Assembly: GCA_029987245.1 (NCBI GenBank)
Contig: DALTWG010000001.1
Coordinates: 1 to 64,000 of the forward strand
Reading direction: 5' to 3'
DNA length: 64,000 nucleotides
DNA from: Methanocorpusculum sp.
GTDB taxonomy: Archaea; Halobacteriota; Methanomicrobia; Methanomicrobiales; Methanocorpusculaceae
The notes under the pieces were generated by a model, which was not told where the DNA came from, made no database searches, and saw only the letters and a program-made list of their open reading frames with translations. Position 1 is the first letter of the stretch. Each line of letters opens with the position of its first letter. Of the stretch, positions 1-10,976 are shown in pieces. The translations under genes and the position numbers were made by a program.

Positions 1-99
1 CCCCGCCCCCGCTCAAAACGCATCCTTTATATATGAGCCCCGATGCAACAAGATAACTATATTTTCTATCCCGACACCATAATATATGGTAAAAATATC

Positions 100-2196
100 A
101 TGATACTTGTACCAGATACCAGCGTCGTCATCGACGGCCGCGTCACCACCCTTATCGAGAAAGGTGAATACCGTGACGCAACGATAATTATACCTGAGGC
201 GGTCTTCGCAGAACTCGAAGCTCAGGCCAATCAGGGACGGGAAACAGGTTTTTCGGGACTCGTCGAACTCCAGAAGCTTTGTGAACTGGAAAAACAGCAT
301 ATCATAACCTTAAAACACGTAGGCGAACGCCCGAAACTCGAACAGGTCAAACTCGCCGGCGGAGGAGAAATCGACTCCATGATACGCGCGGTTGCGATAG
401 AAAACAATGCAGTCTTTTTAACCTCCGACTACGTTCAAGCACAGGTAGCCAAGGCAAAAGGCCTCGAAGTCGTCTTCTTAAAGCCCGAAACCGGCGACAA
501 CTTCGCCCCGCTCTTAATTGACGAATTCTTCGATGAAAACACCTTCGCAGTCTACTTAAAAGAACGCGTTGCACCCTGCGCACGCAAGGGAACCATCCGC
601 GAATCCCGCCTCGTTCAGATACGCGAGACACCTGCCTCCGAATACGAACTGCGCGCAATCAGTCAGGAATGTTTAGAGCGCGCAAAGCGCCACCCGGACG
701 GATTTGTCGAAGTGGAACTGCCCGGCGTCACCGTAAGCCAGATAGGTTCAATGCGCATTACCACAACCCGCCCGCCTTTTTCCGACGGCATAGAAATCAC
801 CATTGTGCGCCCGACGCGCGAGGTTTCCTTTGAATCCTACAATTTCGCAGCCGCGTTAAAAGACCGGCTGAAATCCGACAAAGGAGGCATGTTAATCGTC
901 GGAACTCCGGGTTCAGGCAAATCCACCTTAGAGCAGAACATTGCAACATACCTTTCCAGCGAAAACTACATTGTAAAAACCATCGAATCCCCGCGCGATC
1001 TCATGGTTCCGGACAAAATCACGCAGTATACAGCCCTGGACGGCAGTATTGCCGCAACCGGCGAGGTCCTTACCCTTCTGCGCCCGGACTACGTGGTTTT
1101 CGACGAAATGCGCCGCTCGGAAGAGCTTGCAGTCTACGCGGACCTGCGCCTGTCCGGTATCAAGGTAATCGGCGGTCTGCACGCCAAATCCGCACTTGAC
1201 GCCCTGATTCGCCTTTCCAGCCTCGTTGACTTAAATCTCATTCCGCAGATTGTTTCAACCATGGTCTTTGTCAAAACAGGCGACATTTCCGAAATCTACA
1301 ACATCTCCACCGGCTTTGGCGTGCCCAAAGCCCTTGAGCAGCTCGGCGACCCGCAGGTCAGGCCTATTGTACGCTTAACAAACGTGCTCACCCAGTCGGT
1401 TGCAGCCGAGGCCTTCAGATACGAGGGCGAAGTCATGGTCACGCCTGCATCGGGACTTGTCAGAGTCGAGCCGGTGAAAGCCGAGCCGGTAAAACCCGAA
1501 CCGGTCAGGCAGACGCCGGTAAAACCGGCAGCGCCGGCATATACGCCTGCATACACCCCGGGCCCGGCAAAAGCAGCACCTGCCCCTGCAGCAGCACCCT
1601 CCCCCACTCCGGCGCCCGCACCGGTAAAATCCGAACCGGCGGCAGACGAAGTCGAAGAACCGCGCAATGCATCGCCGATTCACTCCATGCCCACCTACGA
1701 GGTCACCGAAGACAATCCGGCCTGGGTTGTGCTTGAAAAGGAAATCCAGAACGAAATGGCGCGCTTTACCGACGGCGAAATTATTGTGCGCATGATTTCC
1801 GACACCAAAGCCGCCGTATACATTGAAGATATCGATGTTCCTGCCGCAATCGGCAAAGCAGGCAAGAATATCGCCTCCGTTGTCAGCAAAGTCGGCATCG
1901 GAATCGATGTTCGCCCGCTATCGGACCATCCGGGGAGGGAGACCCTAAAAGAGGTTCAGGCGCCCCGCAGCGGTCCGGGAAACCTGAAAATCAGAAGCGA
2001 GAAAAAGCAGATTTCCATTATCTGCCCGGAGCACAAGGGAAAAATCGTTGACCTCTTCTCCGGAAAGGAATATCTCTTCACCGCCACCGTGGACGAAGCA
2101 GGTGAAATCCATCTCGCAAGAAACTCAAGCATCGCATCGGAAATGATAAAAAGATACGGCGCAGGCGAAGAACTGAAAATCCGCCCGGTCGACTAA
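100..2196 (+). CDS. PINc-domain ATPase with C-terminal KH domain
   Basis: This is the archaeal PilT-like ATPase family that joins a PIN nuclease fold to a secretion-type ATPase core and an RNA-binding KH domain; its cellular role is not settled. Seen: an N-terminal PIN domain (about 1-130) opening with [12 protein letters not shown], whose Asp fits the metal site; a Walker A motif GTPGSGKST at about 268-276; a Walker B-like VVFDEMR; a Pro/Ala/Val-rich linker at about 455-515; and a KH domain at about 560-605 ([14 protein letters not shown]). An in-frame ATG at 43 exists, but it lies only about 13 bases after the TATA-like TTTATATA at 26-33, and the PIN family begins right before the VPDTS motif, so the ATG at 100 is preferred (698 aa). 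LeuRS follows 13 bases downstream. Confidence 0.88.
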   Translation: MILVPDTSVVIDGRVTTLIEKGEYRDATIIIPEAVFAELEAQANQGRETGFSGLVELQKLCELEKQHIITLKHVGERPKLEQVKLAGGGEIDSMIRAVAIENNAVFLTSDYVQAQVAKAKGLEVVFLKPETGDNFAPLLIDEFFDENTFAVYLKERVAPCARKGTIRESRLVQIRETPASEYELRAISQECLERAKRHPDGFVEVELPGVTVSQIGSMRITTTRPPFSDGIEITIVRPTREVSFESYNFAAALKDRLKSDKGGMLIVGTPGSGKSTLEQNIATYLSSENYIVKTIESPRDLMVPDKITQYTALDGSIAATGEVLTLLRPDYVVFDEMRRSEELAVYADLRLSGIKVIGGLHAKSALDALIRLSSLVDLNLIPQIVSTMVFVKTGDISEIYNISTGFGVPKALEQLGDPQVRPIVRLTNVLTQSVAAEAFRYEGEVMVTPASGLVRVEPVKAEPVKPEPVRQTPVKPAAPAYTPAYTPGPAKAAPAPAAAPSPTPAPAPVKSEPAADEVEEPRNASPIHSMPTYEVTEDNPAWVVLEKEIQNEMARFTDGEIIVRMISDTKAAVYIEDIDVPAAIGKAGKNIASVVSKVGIGIDVRPLSDHPGRETLKEVQAPRSGPGNLKIRSEKKQISIICPEHKGKIVDLFSGKEYLFTATVDEAGEIHLARNSSIASEMIKRYGAGEELKIRPVD

Positions 2197-2209
2197 GGTG
2201 AAATACAAT

Positions 2210-5005
2210 ATGGCAAAAAATCTCGTAATGAGTGAAATTGAACCGGCAATCCGCGAAGAATGGACACCGGCATTTGAATCGAATCCGAACCCGGAAAAAG
2301 ACAAACTGTACGTAAACGTGGCATTCCCCTACCCTTCGGGCGCAATGCACGTGGGACACGGCAGAACCTATATCATTCCTGATGTGGTCGCCCGCTTCTG
2401 GAGAATGAGAGGAAAGCAGGTCCTTTTCCCGATGGCATTCCACGTCACCGGCGCGCCTGTTTTAGGTATTGCAAAGCGTATCGCCAAAAAAGATGAAAAG
2501 ACGATGAAACTTTACGGCGGGCTTTACCGCGTGCCGGAGGCGACGCTGGAAAAGTTCACCGACCCGATTGTCATTGTCAATTATTTCGCCGACGAATATC
2601 AGCGCGTCATGAAGCAGCTCGGTTTATCTATCGACTGGAGACGCCGCTTTATCACCATCGACCCGCAGTACTCCAAATTCATCGAATGGCAGTACTCCCA
2701 CATTTATGCGCAGGGAAAAGTCCAGAAAGGCGAGTATCCGGTAAGATACTGCCCGAACTGCGACCAGCCGGTAGGTGACCACGACCTTCTGGAAGGCGAT
2801 TCCGCTGAAATCATGCACTATGTATTCATCAAGTTCGCTTTCGGCGAGTACATTATTCCGTGCGCAACGCTGAGGCCTGAAACCATCTTCGGTGTCACGA
2901 ACCTCTGGGCAAACCCTGATGTCGAATACATAAAAGCCGAGGTCGACGGCGAAAAATGGATTATCTCCTCCGAATCTGCCAAAAAACTTGCGATGCAAAA
3001 GCATGAGGTAAAAGAGCTCGGCAAAATCAGGGGAAGCGAACTGGTCGACCAGTACGCAAAGAACCCCTATACCGGCGCCGATGTGCAGATTCTGCCCGCA
3101 TCCTTCGTAGATCCCGATATGGCATCCGGCCTTGTCATGTCGGTTCCCGCCCACGCGCCGTTTGACTACATCGCACTGCGCGACCTGCAGGAAAAGGGCA
3201 AATACACCGATATTAAGCCAATATCTTTAGTCAGCACCCCGGGTTACGGCGAAATTCCTGCTAAAGACATTGTGGAAAAATACAAGATTCCAAATCAGGA
3301 TGACCCCCGCATGGATGAACTCACGCAGGAACTCTACACCGCGGAGTTCTCCAAGGGCAAATTAAACGACCGCTGCGGCGAACACGCCGGAAAAGCCGTC
3401 CGCCAGGCCCGCGAGGATGTAACTAAAGAGTTCGTCGAAAAGCGCGGCTCGATAATGTACCATGAGATGAGCGCAAAGCGCGTAATCTGCAGATGCGGCA
3501 ACCGTGTTTACGTCAGAATCCTCGACGACCAGTGGTTTATCAACTACGGCGACCAGGAGTGGAAGAAACAGATTCACGAGGTCATGCCAAATGTATCTCT
3601 TGTTCCGCCTGAGGTCAGAGCGGAATTTGAGAGAACCATCGACTGGCTCAAAGAGTGGCCCTGTTCCCGCCGCGTAGGTCTTGGAACCCATGTGCCGTGG
3701 GACAACAAGTGGCTCTTTGAGCCGCTTTCGGATTCGACCATCTACATGGCGTACTACACGGTTTCCTACAAGCTGAAGGCAATTGCACCGGAAAAACTCA
3801 CGCCTGCGGTCTTTGACTACATCTTCCTTGGAAAAGGAAACCCTGCAGAACTTCCGGTGGATGAGGCAACGGTGAAAGACCTGCGCGCCGAATTCCTCTA
3901 CTGGTATCCGTATGACTACCGGTTCAGTGCAAAGGACCTGATTTCCAACCACCTTACCTTCCAGATGTTCCACCACCGGGCAATTTTCCCGGACGAGCTG
4001 CAGCCGAAGGGAATGGTTGTTTTCGGCATGGGTCTCTTGAACGGTATGAAAATGTCTTCTTCCAAAGGAAATGTCTTCCTGCTCGAGGACGCGGCAAATG
4101 AGTTCGGTGCGGATACGGTGCGTATGTTCCTTGTTGGCAGCGCCGAGCCGTGGCAGGACTTTGACTGGAGAAACGAGCTTGTTCTCTCGGTCAAAAAGCA
4201 GATTGAGCGCATGTGGGGTCTTGTCCTCGACGCTGAAAATGCGACCGGCGAGACGCCGATTGACGCATGGCTTGTCTCGCGCATGCAGAGAAGAATTTCT
4301 GCAACAACCAAGTGTCTTGAAAACTTCCAGACGCGCCAGGCGCTTCAGGAGGCATACAACGGTGTGGTCTCCGACCTTGCCTGGTACCGGCGCCGGCTTT
4401 CAGGCGCGGCGCCCGGTGCGGTCTTAAAGGAAATCATGTCCCAGTGGATTCGGCTTCTGGCGCCGGTTATTCCTTACACCGCCGAGGCTCTCTGGAAGGA
4501 GACGGGCCACGAAGGTCTTGTTTCCTTTGCGCCCTGGCCGGCCTGCGGCCGTTCGAAGCTGAACAAGTCGGTCGAAATCTCCGAGGAGCTTCTGCAGAGA
4601 ACCTTGGAAGACATCCAGTCTATCCTGAAGCTGGTCCAGATTCAGGCAAAGAAGATTACGCTCTTTGTTGCGCCGGAGTGGAAGAAGGAGGTCTTCAGGC
4701 TTGTTGCAACGGCTGAAGACAAGCGCACAGTTATGAAATCTGTAATGGCGGTGCCGGAGCTGCGCGCCAAAGGCAAGGATGCAACCGATGCCACCCAGGC
4801 AACGATTAAACTGGTGCACTCGCTTTCCCCGGAGCTTGCAGCAGCTATTGCGGAAGGCATCGATGAGGTGCCTGTCTTCAATGAGGCAATTGATTTCATC
4901 AGAAAGGAATTCAACCTGGATGTGGAGATTGTCTCTGCCGAGGGAAGCGCTCATCCGAAGGCGCGTTCCGCTCTGCCGTTTAAACCGGCGATTGTGGTTG
5001 AGTAA
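2210..5005 (+). CDS. leuS: Leucyl-tRNA synthetase, archaeal type
   Basis: Charges tRNA-Leu with leucine in the cytoplasm. This is a class I synthetase of archaeal/eukaryotic layout, 931 aa, the usual length for the family. Seen: the HIGH-type motif as HVGH at residues 47-50 and KMSSSKGN at about 614-621; a zinc-type CPNCDQP segment near 185; a long editing insertion between the two catalytic halves. An in-frame GTG at 2198 lies inside the Shine-Dalgarno sequence, whereas AAGGTGA at 2195-2201 sits eight bases ahead of ATG 2210, which decides the start. It closely follows the PINc ATPase gene, so the two are probably co-transcribed. The stop codon sits in the loop of the terminator hairpin. Confidence 0.97.
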   Translation: MAKNLVMSEIEPAIREEWTPAFESNPNPEKDKLYVNVAFPYPSGAMHVGHGRTYIIPDVVARFWRMRGKQVLFPMAFHVTGAPVLGIAKRIAKKDEKTMKLYGGLYRVPEATLEKFTDPIVIVNYFADEYQRVMKQLGLSIDWRRRFITIDPQYSKFIEWQYSHIYAQGKVQKGEYPVRYCPNCDQPVGDHDLLEGDSAEIMHYVFIKFAFGEYIIPCATLRPETIFGVTNLWANPDVEYIKAEVDGEKWIISSESAKKLAMQKHEVKELGKIRGSELVDQYAKNPYTGADVQILPASFVDPDMASGLVMSVPAHAPFDYIALRDLQEKGKYTDIKPISLVSTPGYGEIPAKDIVEKYKIPNQDDPRMDELTQELYTAEFSKGKLNDRCGEHAGKAVRQAREDVTKEFVEKRGSIMYHEMSAKRVICRCGNRVYVRILDDQWFINYGDQEWKKQIHEVMPNVSLVPPEVRAEFERTIDWLKEWPCSRRVGLGTHVPWDNKWLFEPLSDSTIYMAYYTVSYKLKAIAPEKLTPAVFDYIFLGKGNPAELPVDEATVKDLRAEFLYWYPYDYRFSAKDLISNHLTFQMFHHRAIFPDELQPKGMVVFGMGLLNGMKMSSSKGNVFLLEDAANEFGADTVRMFLVGSAEPWQDFDWRNELVLSVKKQIERMWGLVLDAENATGETPIDAWLVSRMQRRISATTKCLENFQTRQALQEAYNGVVSDLAWYRRRLSGAAPGAVLKEIMSQWIRLLAPVIPYTAEALWKETGHEGLVSFAPWPACGRSKLNKSVEISEELLQRTLEDIQSILKLVQIQAKKITLFVAPEWKKEVFRLVATAEDKRTVMKSVMAVPELRAKGKDATDATQATIKLVHSLSPELAAAIAEGIDEVPVFNEAIDFIRKEFNLDVEIVSAEGSAHPKARSALPFKPAIVVE

Positions 5006-5038
5006 AGCCGGAAGGGTTCAACCACATCTGTTTTTTTT
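4994..5038 (+). terminator. Terminator after leuS
   Basis: An 8-bp perfect stem is formed by GTGGTTGA (4994-5001) and TCAACCAC (5018-5025), spanning the leuS stop codon, and is followed by eight T residues at 5031-5038. Hairpin plus U-tract is the bacterial form; in archaea the U-tract alone is the key signal. The next gene is on the opposite strand. Confidence 0.75.
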
Positions 5039-5078
5039 AAATTGTTATATTTCCAAAAAAGAAAAGAGCCCGCCCTCT

Positions 5079-5921
5079 TTACGAAAAGGCGATATTTTTG
5101 ATATTGCGCAGCTCGGTGGACGCCTCGCGAAGCCCGCTTACCAAAAGCGGGAAATTTGTCGCAATTAATGAAATCATGCCCGCGGCAAAGCCCGCATTGC
5201 CTTTCTTATGCGTAACGAACCGCTTCACTAAAAGAACCAGCAGTCCGGCAAAAAACGCCGAGGTGACCAGTGCAAGCATAAGCTGGGCAAGATGCTTTAC
5301 CGGACCGTTAATTACCGCAGGGATAGAATCCTCGTACTCCATCGCCTTTTGCGGGTCGCGGGTAACATACGAGGCGCCTGCAATAAGATACGGAGAAACT
5401 GTGTCTGCAAGCGAGGAATAAATGCCGTTGTCGCCGAAAATAAAATCTGTAATCCGGCGCTGCCCGGTAACTAAATCGATTAATGTTTTCAGGGCGGAAA
5501 CATTGCCTTCCTTTTCAGGCTCGGCGGAATAGACCGAATGCAAAACCACAGGAAGCTCTGACGCAGAAATTTTTGCATCCGGCATGGACACCTCCATTTC
5601 CGGCGCATACGCCGCAAATGCGGCATTGAAATCGGGCATCAGCTCAGCCTCCTCTGCCACACGCCGCAGAATTTTTACCGGCATGCTGTCGCACTTTTCA
5701 AGCGTCTCTTTCGGGATGCCGGAACTTAAGTTAATGCCCGCACGGCTTAACTCATCTGCTGCATCATGCAGTTTTTCCGCGGCGTTTTCCGTGTTTCCGC
5801 CCGAATAAAGTGATTCCGCCTCACGAATCAGCTCTTCTGCATAATTCAGATGCTGTTCTATCTCTTCGTCCACAGTCATTGTACTTACTATTTGTCCTGC
5901 TTGTTGATAAACAAGTTGCAT
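5079..5921 (-). CDS. Hypothetical membrane protein, two C-terminal membrane helices
   Basis: No family recognised (280 aa). The first 110 residues are charged and helical, with a stretch EEIEQHLNYAEELIREAESLYSG that looks like one TPR-type or coiled-coil helical pair. The C-terminal third has two hydrophobic segments: LAQLMLALVTSAFFAGLLVLLV, then after a basic KRFVTHKK loop, GFAAGMISLIATNFPLLVSGL. There is no signal peptide, so the soluble N-terminal domain is probably cytoplasmic with a membrane-anchored tail. The start at 5921 is chosen because AGGTG lies five bases upstream; the inner ATG at 5879 has no such site. The first codons contain a 6-bp inverted repeat with a four-base loop (5900-5915). 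Transcribed alone, convergent with leuS. Confidence 0.75.
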   Translation of the reverse strand: MQLVYQQAGQIVSTMTVDEEIEQHLNYAEELIREAESLYSGGNTENAAEKLHDAADELSRAGINLSSGIPKETLEKCDSMPVKILRRVAEEAELMPDFNAAFAAYAPEMEVSMPDAKISASELPVVLHSVYSAEPEKEGNVSALKTLIDLVTGQRRITDFIFGDNGIYSSLADTVSPYLIAGASYVTRDPQKAMEYEDSIPAVINGPVKHLAQLMLALVTSAFFAGLLVLLVKRFVTHKKGNAGFAAGMISLIATNFPLLVSGLREASTELRNIKNIAFS

Positions 5922-6157
5922 GACACCTGAAAAAATCGAGCGGACACAGAATGAATACAGGGTGGATTAACAGGTAAAACACAATGATAATAGATAATAA
6001 TAGAAAACAGGCGTTCGAATGCGTTACATATTTTTTGAGTACGACCCTAACAGACTAATCACGTTTCTCGGCAGTTCACCTCCGTAAACTGTCTTAATTA
6101 ATAATTGCTGTATGACAATATATAGTTGCCGGTCATCTGCCGGAAAAAAGGGTGATT
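5922..6157. other. AT-rich intergenic region
   Basis: About 236 bases between two minus-strand genes. A 22-codon open frame on the plus strand near 6018-6086 and a 12-codon frame on the minus strand are too short and unsupported to call. A GGAGGTG on the minus strand near 6082-6088 is not followed by a usable frame. Nothing else is visible. Confidence 0.5.
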
Positions 6158-6502
6158 TTATTCGGATTTTTCCGCTGCCTTCTTAGCGCGCTTAACGCGC
6201 TCCTTGGTTGTGAAGCAGGTGGTGAGGTCAAGGAACTGACGGAATTTTTTGTTGGTGTCAAGAATAATTTTGTCTGCCTGCGCATCCGGCAGGGAAAGAA
6301 CAGTGCTGTCGGTTTGGGTATCGACCATCAGGGATTTGTTTTTGTCGCCGCACCAGACTTCAAGTTTTTTCATGCTGCCGTAGCAGATTGTCCAGTGTCC
6401 GTCTTTTATATCCGGCTTGACGCCGAAGATGTCGGCAAATCCGGCGTTGATACGGTCTTCAAGTTCTTTGGTGGTGCCGCGTTTTACTTCGTATTCCTGC
6501 AT
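6158..6502 (-). CDS. Conserved methanogen protein, DUF5611-like
   Basis: A small soluble protein of about 114 aa, starting MQEYEVKRGTTKELEDRI and ending in a Lys/Arg-rich tail (KERVKRAKKAAEKSE). The opening and size resemble the DUF5611 family of methanogens; this is recognition from memory, not a search. Function unknown. A second ATG two codons upstream (6508) is equally possible; neither has a clear Shine-Dalgarno sequence, and the gene may be leaderless. Transcribed alone, divergent from the tRNA-Arg gene that follows. Confidence 0.7.
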   Translation of the reverse strand: MQEYEVKRGTTKELEDRINAGFADIFGVKPDIKDGHWTICYGSMKKLEVWCGDKNKSLMVDTQTDSTVLSLPDAQADKIILDTNKKFRQFLDLTTCFTTKERVKRAKKAAEKSE

Positions 6503-6620
6503 ATGCATATAGATTTGCTATCTGAGATTAATTATTTGTCGACGGGCGGGGAAGGCTTTGGGCGCAAACATCCGCAGAGTTTATCTCTTAGTAAAGCATA
6601 TAGTATAGAGCACCTTTTAG

Positions 6621-6695
6621 GGGCTTGTGGCTTAGCCAGGATATAGCGTCGGGCTTCTAACCCGAATGCCGGGGGTTCGAATCCCTCCAGGCCCG
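6621..6695 (+). tRNA. tRNA-Arg (anticodon UCU)
   Basis: Full cloverleaf: acceptor GGGCTTG pairs with CAGGCCC (one G-U), anticodon stem TCGGG/CCCGA, loop CTTCTAA with anticodon TCT at 6656-6658, T arm with the standard TTCGAAT loop, discriminator G at 6695. CCA is not encoded. A TATA-like CATATAGT lies about 20 bases upstream. Reads AGA codons, with AGG by wobble. Confidence 0.95.
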
Positions 6696-6920
6696 TTTCT
6701 TTTGTTATTTCTCTTGTTTCCGGTTCGCGCGCTCAATTATATTTTGATACAAATCCGGGATGTATAGGGGACCTGGCTGTAAAACTGTATCCAAGTCCCC
6801 CACACATTCTTCTCCAAAATTTTCGCCCCATTGAACCTAGGGAAACGGAATTCTAAGCATTCCGCTGAAAAACGTATGTGGGAAATGTCCCCCCACACAC
6901 ACATCCAAAAAACAGCACCC
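6696..6920. other. Intergenic region with a repeated C-rich motif
   Basis: About 225 bases between tRNA-Arg and the convergent end of rlmH. It has two copies of a GTCCCCC-CACACA-like motif (near 6797 and 6887) and two partly complementary GTGGG/GGGGAC segments. A 74-codon minus-strand frame that overlaps the end of rlmH has no family features and is not called. Confidence 0.4.
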
Positions 6921-7400
6921 TTATTTGTGATACGGCTCGCCGGATAAAATCCTGTAGCCACGATAGACCTGCTCGAATAAAATCAGCCGGCACATGGTAT
7001 GAGTAAACGTCATCCTTGAAAAAGAAATCCGCTTGTCCGCCGCCGAAATCACCTCTTCAGACAAGCCAAGCGGCCCGCCAATGACAAAAGCAATCCCCGC
7101 CCGGCCCGCAATCTGCGCATCGCCGATGCATTTTGCAAACTCTTCACTGGAAACAGGTGTCCCGCGCGGGTCCAGCACCGCAAACAGAAATCCGGATTTG
7201 CGGGCCGCAAGAATCGCTTCGCCCTCTTTTTTCTTTACGGCGGCCTCATCTGCATCGCCTGCTCTTTCAGGAATGCGCACCTCGGCAAGTTCCGTCACAA
7301 ACACCTTCGCATACGGGCGCAGACGCTTATCAAACTCCGCAATGCCTTCTGCTATCCACGCATCCTTGATTTTGCCGACGCACAGAATCTGAATCTGCAT
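6921..7400 (-). CDS. rlmH: RlmH-type 23S rRNA pseudouridine N3-methyltransferase
   Basis: SPOUT-class methyltransferase; in bacteria RlmH methylates pseudouridine 1915 in helix 69 of 23S rRNA, and archaeal members are assumed to do the same. At 159 aa it has the family length. Seen: the N-terminal QIQILCVGKIKDAWIAEGI strand-helix, the SAM-binding knot segment FVIGGPLGLSEEV, and the conserved C-terminus FEQVYRGYRILSGEPYHK. Its ATG overlaps the TGA of the upstream TPR gene by one base (TGATG), implying translational coupling. Confidence 0.93.
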   Translation of the reverse strand: MQIQILCVGKIKDAWIAEGIAEFDKRLRPYAKVFVTELAEVRIPERAGDADEAAVKKKEGEAILAARKSGFLFAVLDPRGTPVSSEEFAKCIGDAQIAGRAGIAFVIGGPLGLSEEVISAADKRISFSRMTFTHTMCRLILFEQVYRGYRILSGEPYHK

Positions 7401-10400
7401 CAGAAAACAAATCCGTTTATCGCATGGTCGCCGTGACGGTCATGTGTTGACGGCTCCTCGCCAAACGACTCCGGATCGAAACTGTCCGCGTCTTCATACT
7501 TCTTCGCCGCAGGAGTCTCTTCCTTTTCCCCGTCATTTTTGGAAAAGAGCCCTTCGGGCTCGCTTTCTTCGGCGGCCGCATTTTCAAGCTCGTCAATCTT
7601 TTTAAAGCAGGCAATCGCCTGCTTTAAGTCACCGGAACCTTCCATTGCCTTTGCCTTGAGATGCCAGGCGGCAGCATGCTCCGGCTTCTTTTCAATGACC
7701 TTGTCCGCCGAACGGTTCGCAAGGTCAAAGCGGCACATCTGCAGCTGGACAAGACCGCGGCAGTAGTCAAGGTCAATATCCGTGCATCCGAGCGCATCCG
7801 CGCGGTCAAAGAACTGATGCGCCTCGTTTGGATGGCCCGTTGCAAGATGCATGAAGCCGAGACCGGAGAGGACATACGGATTTTTCGGGTCGGCCTGCGC
7901 AGCCTGCGTAAATTCGGCAAGCGTTGCCTTCGGGTCGCCGACTTTAAGCGAACAAAGCGCCTTTTCCAGATAGGCAAGGCTGTTGCGCGGATATGTCTCA
8001 ACAACTTTGCCAAAGTAGCGGATTGCCTCCGGATAGCGGCCGAGACGCGACATCATATCGGCATAGCCGAAGAGCGCATCGGCATTTTCGGGCTCTTTTA
8101 AGGTAATTTCCGCATACTCGCGCAGCGCGTCTTCCGTCCGCCCGGAATTTGCAAGCGCACGCGCATACATGGTGCGCATGGCAAGATCGTCCGGGCGCTT
8201 TGCAAGCACTTCGGCGCAGGTCGCAGCCGATGCCGCGTAATCGCCGAGATAACTCTGTGCCTCGGCTTTGCGCCGCAGGGTTACTACATCATCCGGATTT
8301 ACTTCAAGAAGCAGACCGTATCCCGCAAGCGCCTCCTCGTAATCGCCTTTTAAGATGTAAATGTCGGTGGATTTGCGGATGATGTCGGTATTCACCGGCT
8401 CAATGTCAAGATACCGGCCGTAGACGGTTAAAACATCGTCGTACTTCTGCATCTGGAGATAGACGTTTGCAAGAGAAAGCATCGCCTTGGTGTTTTCCGG
8501 CTCCAGTTCGATGATTCTGCTGTAGGTCTTTGCCGCTTCGGCAAACCGGGCGGTGTTTTCCGATGCCGCACCTTTGATAAACAGAGCGCGGACGTTATCT
8601 TCCTCACTGTTTAAGATAATGCCGGCGCACTGGAGGGCCTCGTCATAGGCGCCTTTGTCAAGGTCGGCCTGTCCCAAAAGAAGCAGCACTTCGGTGCTGT
8701 CCGGACGGATTTTCTGCGCCGTCTGGTAATAAGCGGCCGCATCTTCAAGGCGGTCGACCGCGGCACAGGCTTTTCCGCCGGTCAGGGCGACGTCAAAGGA
8801 TGAGTCGCCGTTTGCGGCTGCAACTCCCGCCGCATCGGCCGCAACGCCGAATTCGCCGAGGTCAAAGGCAAGTTTTTCGGTGGCGGCAGCGGCGCCGGGT
8901 GTCTGCGGCGCGGTGTTTACAACGTTGAGGTAGACTGAAAGCGCCTGGCGTTTGTCGCCGGCGTTTTCGAGTGTGCGGGCTAAAGGAAGCAGGACCGCGG
9001 CCGAGCCAGGCAAAAGCTCGGCGGCTTTTGCATAAGCCTGCGCCGCGTCAGGGTATTCGCCCTGCATTTCAAGGGCGGCGCCAAGCCCCATCCAGCATTC
9101 GGGTACCTGCGGGATAATGGAGGCAGCCTCGCGGTAGTGGGCGGCGGCTTCGTCGTATTTAGCGGCAGATGCCGCGGCCGCGGCCGCTGCAAGCGTTAAG
9201 CTGATGTCGGCCGGCATTGCGCCGCCCAATAGGGATTCAGCCGCCTCTTTTGCACGGTCGAATTCGCAGTTTGCCATCGAGGATTTGACGCTTTGGACCT
9301 GGGCCCGCGCATTTTCCGGCTCAAGCTCGAGGAGTTTTTTCCAGGCGGCATCGGCTTCGCTGTACTGGCCCAAGGCCGTGCGCGCTTCGGCGAGTTCCAG
9401 AAGGGCCGCGGCGTTTTCTGGGTCGGCGTCCAAAACACGCGCCGCCGAGTCTGCCGCGGGAGCGAACCGGCCCAGGCCCGCCATGGCGCGGGCATGCACC
9501 ATTTCCAAATCCATGCGCTCTGGTGCATTGTCAAGGACCGCACGCGCCGATTTGTCTGCATCGGCAAACCGCCCGAGGGCGAGATATGCCTGGGCCTGCA
9601 GCGCTTCAAGCGGCTCGTTAATCGCGCCGATTTCAAGCGGTTTGTCCGCTTTGGGCGTTTCCGCATCGAAAAGGTCAAAGTCGCCCTCGTCGGTAAACCA
9701 CTTCATTTTTGCCGGCGCGGCGCCGTTGGCGCGGGAGTACTGTTTCAGACTTTTTATCGTGTCGGCATAGCGTCCGAGTTGATACTCGGCACATCCTTTC
9801 ATATACCAGACCGAGGAGGCTGTCGCGCCTTTCAGATACTGAACAGCGTTTACCGAGCCGGCAAGGTGCATGTATTCATCAAAGCACTCCACCGCGCGCT
9901 TAAGCGAGCCGTTCAGATAGGAAATACTTCCAAGCGCGTACCAGAGTTCCGGCGAGGCATAGCCTTTGGCGATTAGTTTTTCCAGCTGGACGGCCGCCTC
10001 GCGCCCTTCGCCGCTCCACAAAAGACAGAAGGCGCGGCGCATGACAACCGTCGGGTCATCGGTATTCGAAGAGGCGAACTGGACCATGTTGTAGGCTGTG
10101 GCTGCCTCCTTGAAGTTGCAGCGGGATTCTTCGATGACAGCGCGGCGGTACCAGCCTGTTGCATCGTCTTCAGAAAGCCCGCAGTAGCATTGTACGGCTG
10201 CATCTGCATCGCCGGTCATTTCGGCGCAGAATCCTGCGTTTGCAAGATATACGGATTTATTTTTCTCGTCTTCTGCGGCAAGTTCGTCATAGAGTTTTTT
10301 GGCATCGCTATAGGAGCCGCTTCTCATTAAAAGGCCGGCGTACTGGACTTTATACTGGATGTTTTCAGGGAAGATGGAGATTAAATGTTCGGCAACAGAG

Positions 10401-10804
10401 GCCGCTTCTTTGTATTTGCCGCATCTGGTAAGCCATTCGCATTTGCGCTCCTTAAGATAGGCTTCGGAGTCGGGAAGAATTACATGGCTTACGGCTGCGG
10501 CTGCTTCTTCGTATTTGCCGGCGTCACCGAGCAGAAGAGACAGATTCATCCATCCTGCGGGGTTTTCGGGGTCGAGTTCAACGACTTTGGTATATGCTTC
10601 GGCCGCACGGCCAAAGTTTTGCACCATGCGCAGGCAGCTGCCGAGGTTGAGCCAGGATATGACGTTGTTTGGCTCGGTTTCAACGGCTTTGGTGTAGTGC
10701 GAGACTGCTTCATGGTAGAGTCCTTTTTCATAGGCGGCTTCCGCCTTGGGCACCCACGGGTTCTGCTGCTTGTCTGCTTTATTGAATAATCCTGCTAAGT
10801 CCAT
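7400..10804 (-). CDS. Large tetratricopeptide-repeat protein
   Basis: A 1134-aa protein built almost wholly of TPR units of about 34 residues, with recurring signatures such as NPAGWMNLSLLLGDAGKYEEA and ALLELAEARTALGQYSEAD. There is no signal peptide, membrane helix or catalytic domain, so it is expected to be a cytoplasmic scaffold with unknown partners. The last 60 residues are acidic and low in complexity. The DNA of the middle section (8.6-9.7 kb) is very GC-rich and Ala-coding compared with the ends, fitting internal duplication of repeats. The start MDLAGLFNKADKQQ is preceded by a purine-rich GAGAAG. It overlaps rlmH by one base. Confidence 0.93.
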   Translation of the reverse strand: MDLAGLFNKADKQQNPWVPKAEAAYEKGLYHEAVSHYTKAVETEPNNVISWLNLGSCLRMVQNFGRAAEAYTKVVELDPENPAGWMNLSLLLGDAGKYEEAAAAVSHVILPDSEAYLKERKCEWLTRCGKYKEAASVAEHLISIFPENIQYKVQYAGLLMRSGSYSDAKKLYDELAAEDEKNKSVYLANAGFCAEMTGDADAAVQCYCGLSEDDATGWYRRAVIEESRCNFKEAATAYNMVQFASSNTDDPTVVMRRAFCLLWSGEGREAAVQLEKLIAKGYASPELWYALGSISYLNGSLKRAVECFDEYMHLAGSVNAVQYLKGATASSVWYMKGCAEYQLGRYADTIKSLKQYSRANGAAPAKMKWFTDEGDFDLFDAETPKADKPLEIGAINEPLEALQAQAYLALGRFADADKSARAVLDNAPERMDLEMVHARAMAGLGRFAPAADSAARVLDADPENAAALLELAEARTALGQYSEADAAWKKLLELEPENARAQVQSVKSSMANCEFDRAKEAAESLLGGAMPADISLTLAAAAAAASAAKYDEAAAHYREAASIIPQVPECWMGLGAALEMQGEYPDAAQAYAKAAELLPGSAAVLLPLARTLENAGDKRQALSVYLNVVNTAPQTPGAAAATEKLAFDLGEFGVAADAAGVAAANGDSSFDVALTGGKACAAVDRLEDAAAYYQTAQKIRPDSTEVLLLLGQADLDKGAYDEALQCAGIILNSEEDNVRALFIKGAASENTARFAEAAKTYSRIIELEPENTKAMLSLANVYLQMQKYDDVLTVYGRYLDIEPVNTDIIRKSTDIYILKGDYEEALAGYGLLLEVNPDDVVTLRRKAEAQSYLGDYAASAATCAEVLAKRPDDLAMRTMYARALANSGRTEDALREYAEITLKEPENADALFGYADMMSRLGRYPEAIRYFGKVVETYPRNSLAYLEKALCSLKVGDPKATLAEFTQAAQADPKNPYVLSGLGFMHLATGHPNEAHQFFDRADALGCTDIDLDYCRGLVQLQMCRFDLANRSADKVIEKKPEHAAAWHLKAKAMEGSGDLKQAIACFKKIDELENAAAEESEPEGLFSKNDGEKEETPAAKKYEDADSFDPESFGEEPSTHDRHGDHAINGFVF

Positions 10805-10976
10805 TTCTTCTCCTGATTATAGATGATATATGTATAGTTGTATGAGTATAAAATCTTCTCTCTATGAGTGAGCGAAGGGATACGGATGAACGAAAGAGAT
10901 ACAAATGAAAACAGAGCTGATTCTTATGCCCCGATACTCTCTCTTAAATACCCTGCGCGACAAATACATAATCATC

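Noticed and set aside
6737..6961. 74-codon minus-strand frame after tRNA-Arg
   Set aside because: It overlaps the 3' end of rlmH in another frame, has no family features and lies in a C-rich repeated stretch.
8600..9700. Separate genes on the plus strand opposite the TPR gene
   Set aside because: Several long frames arise from the high GC and regular codon pattern of the TPR repeats; none has a plausible start or family.
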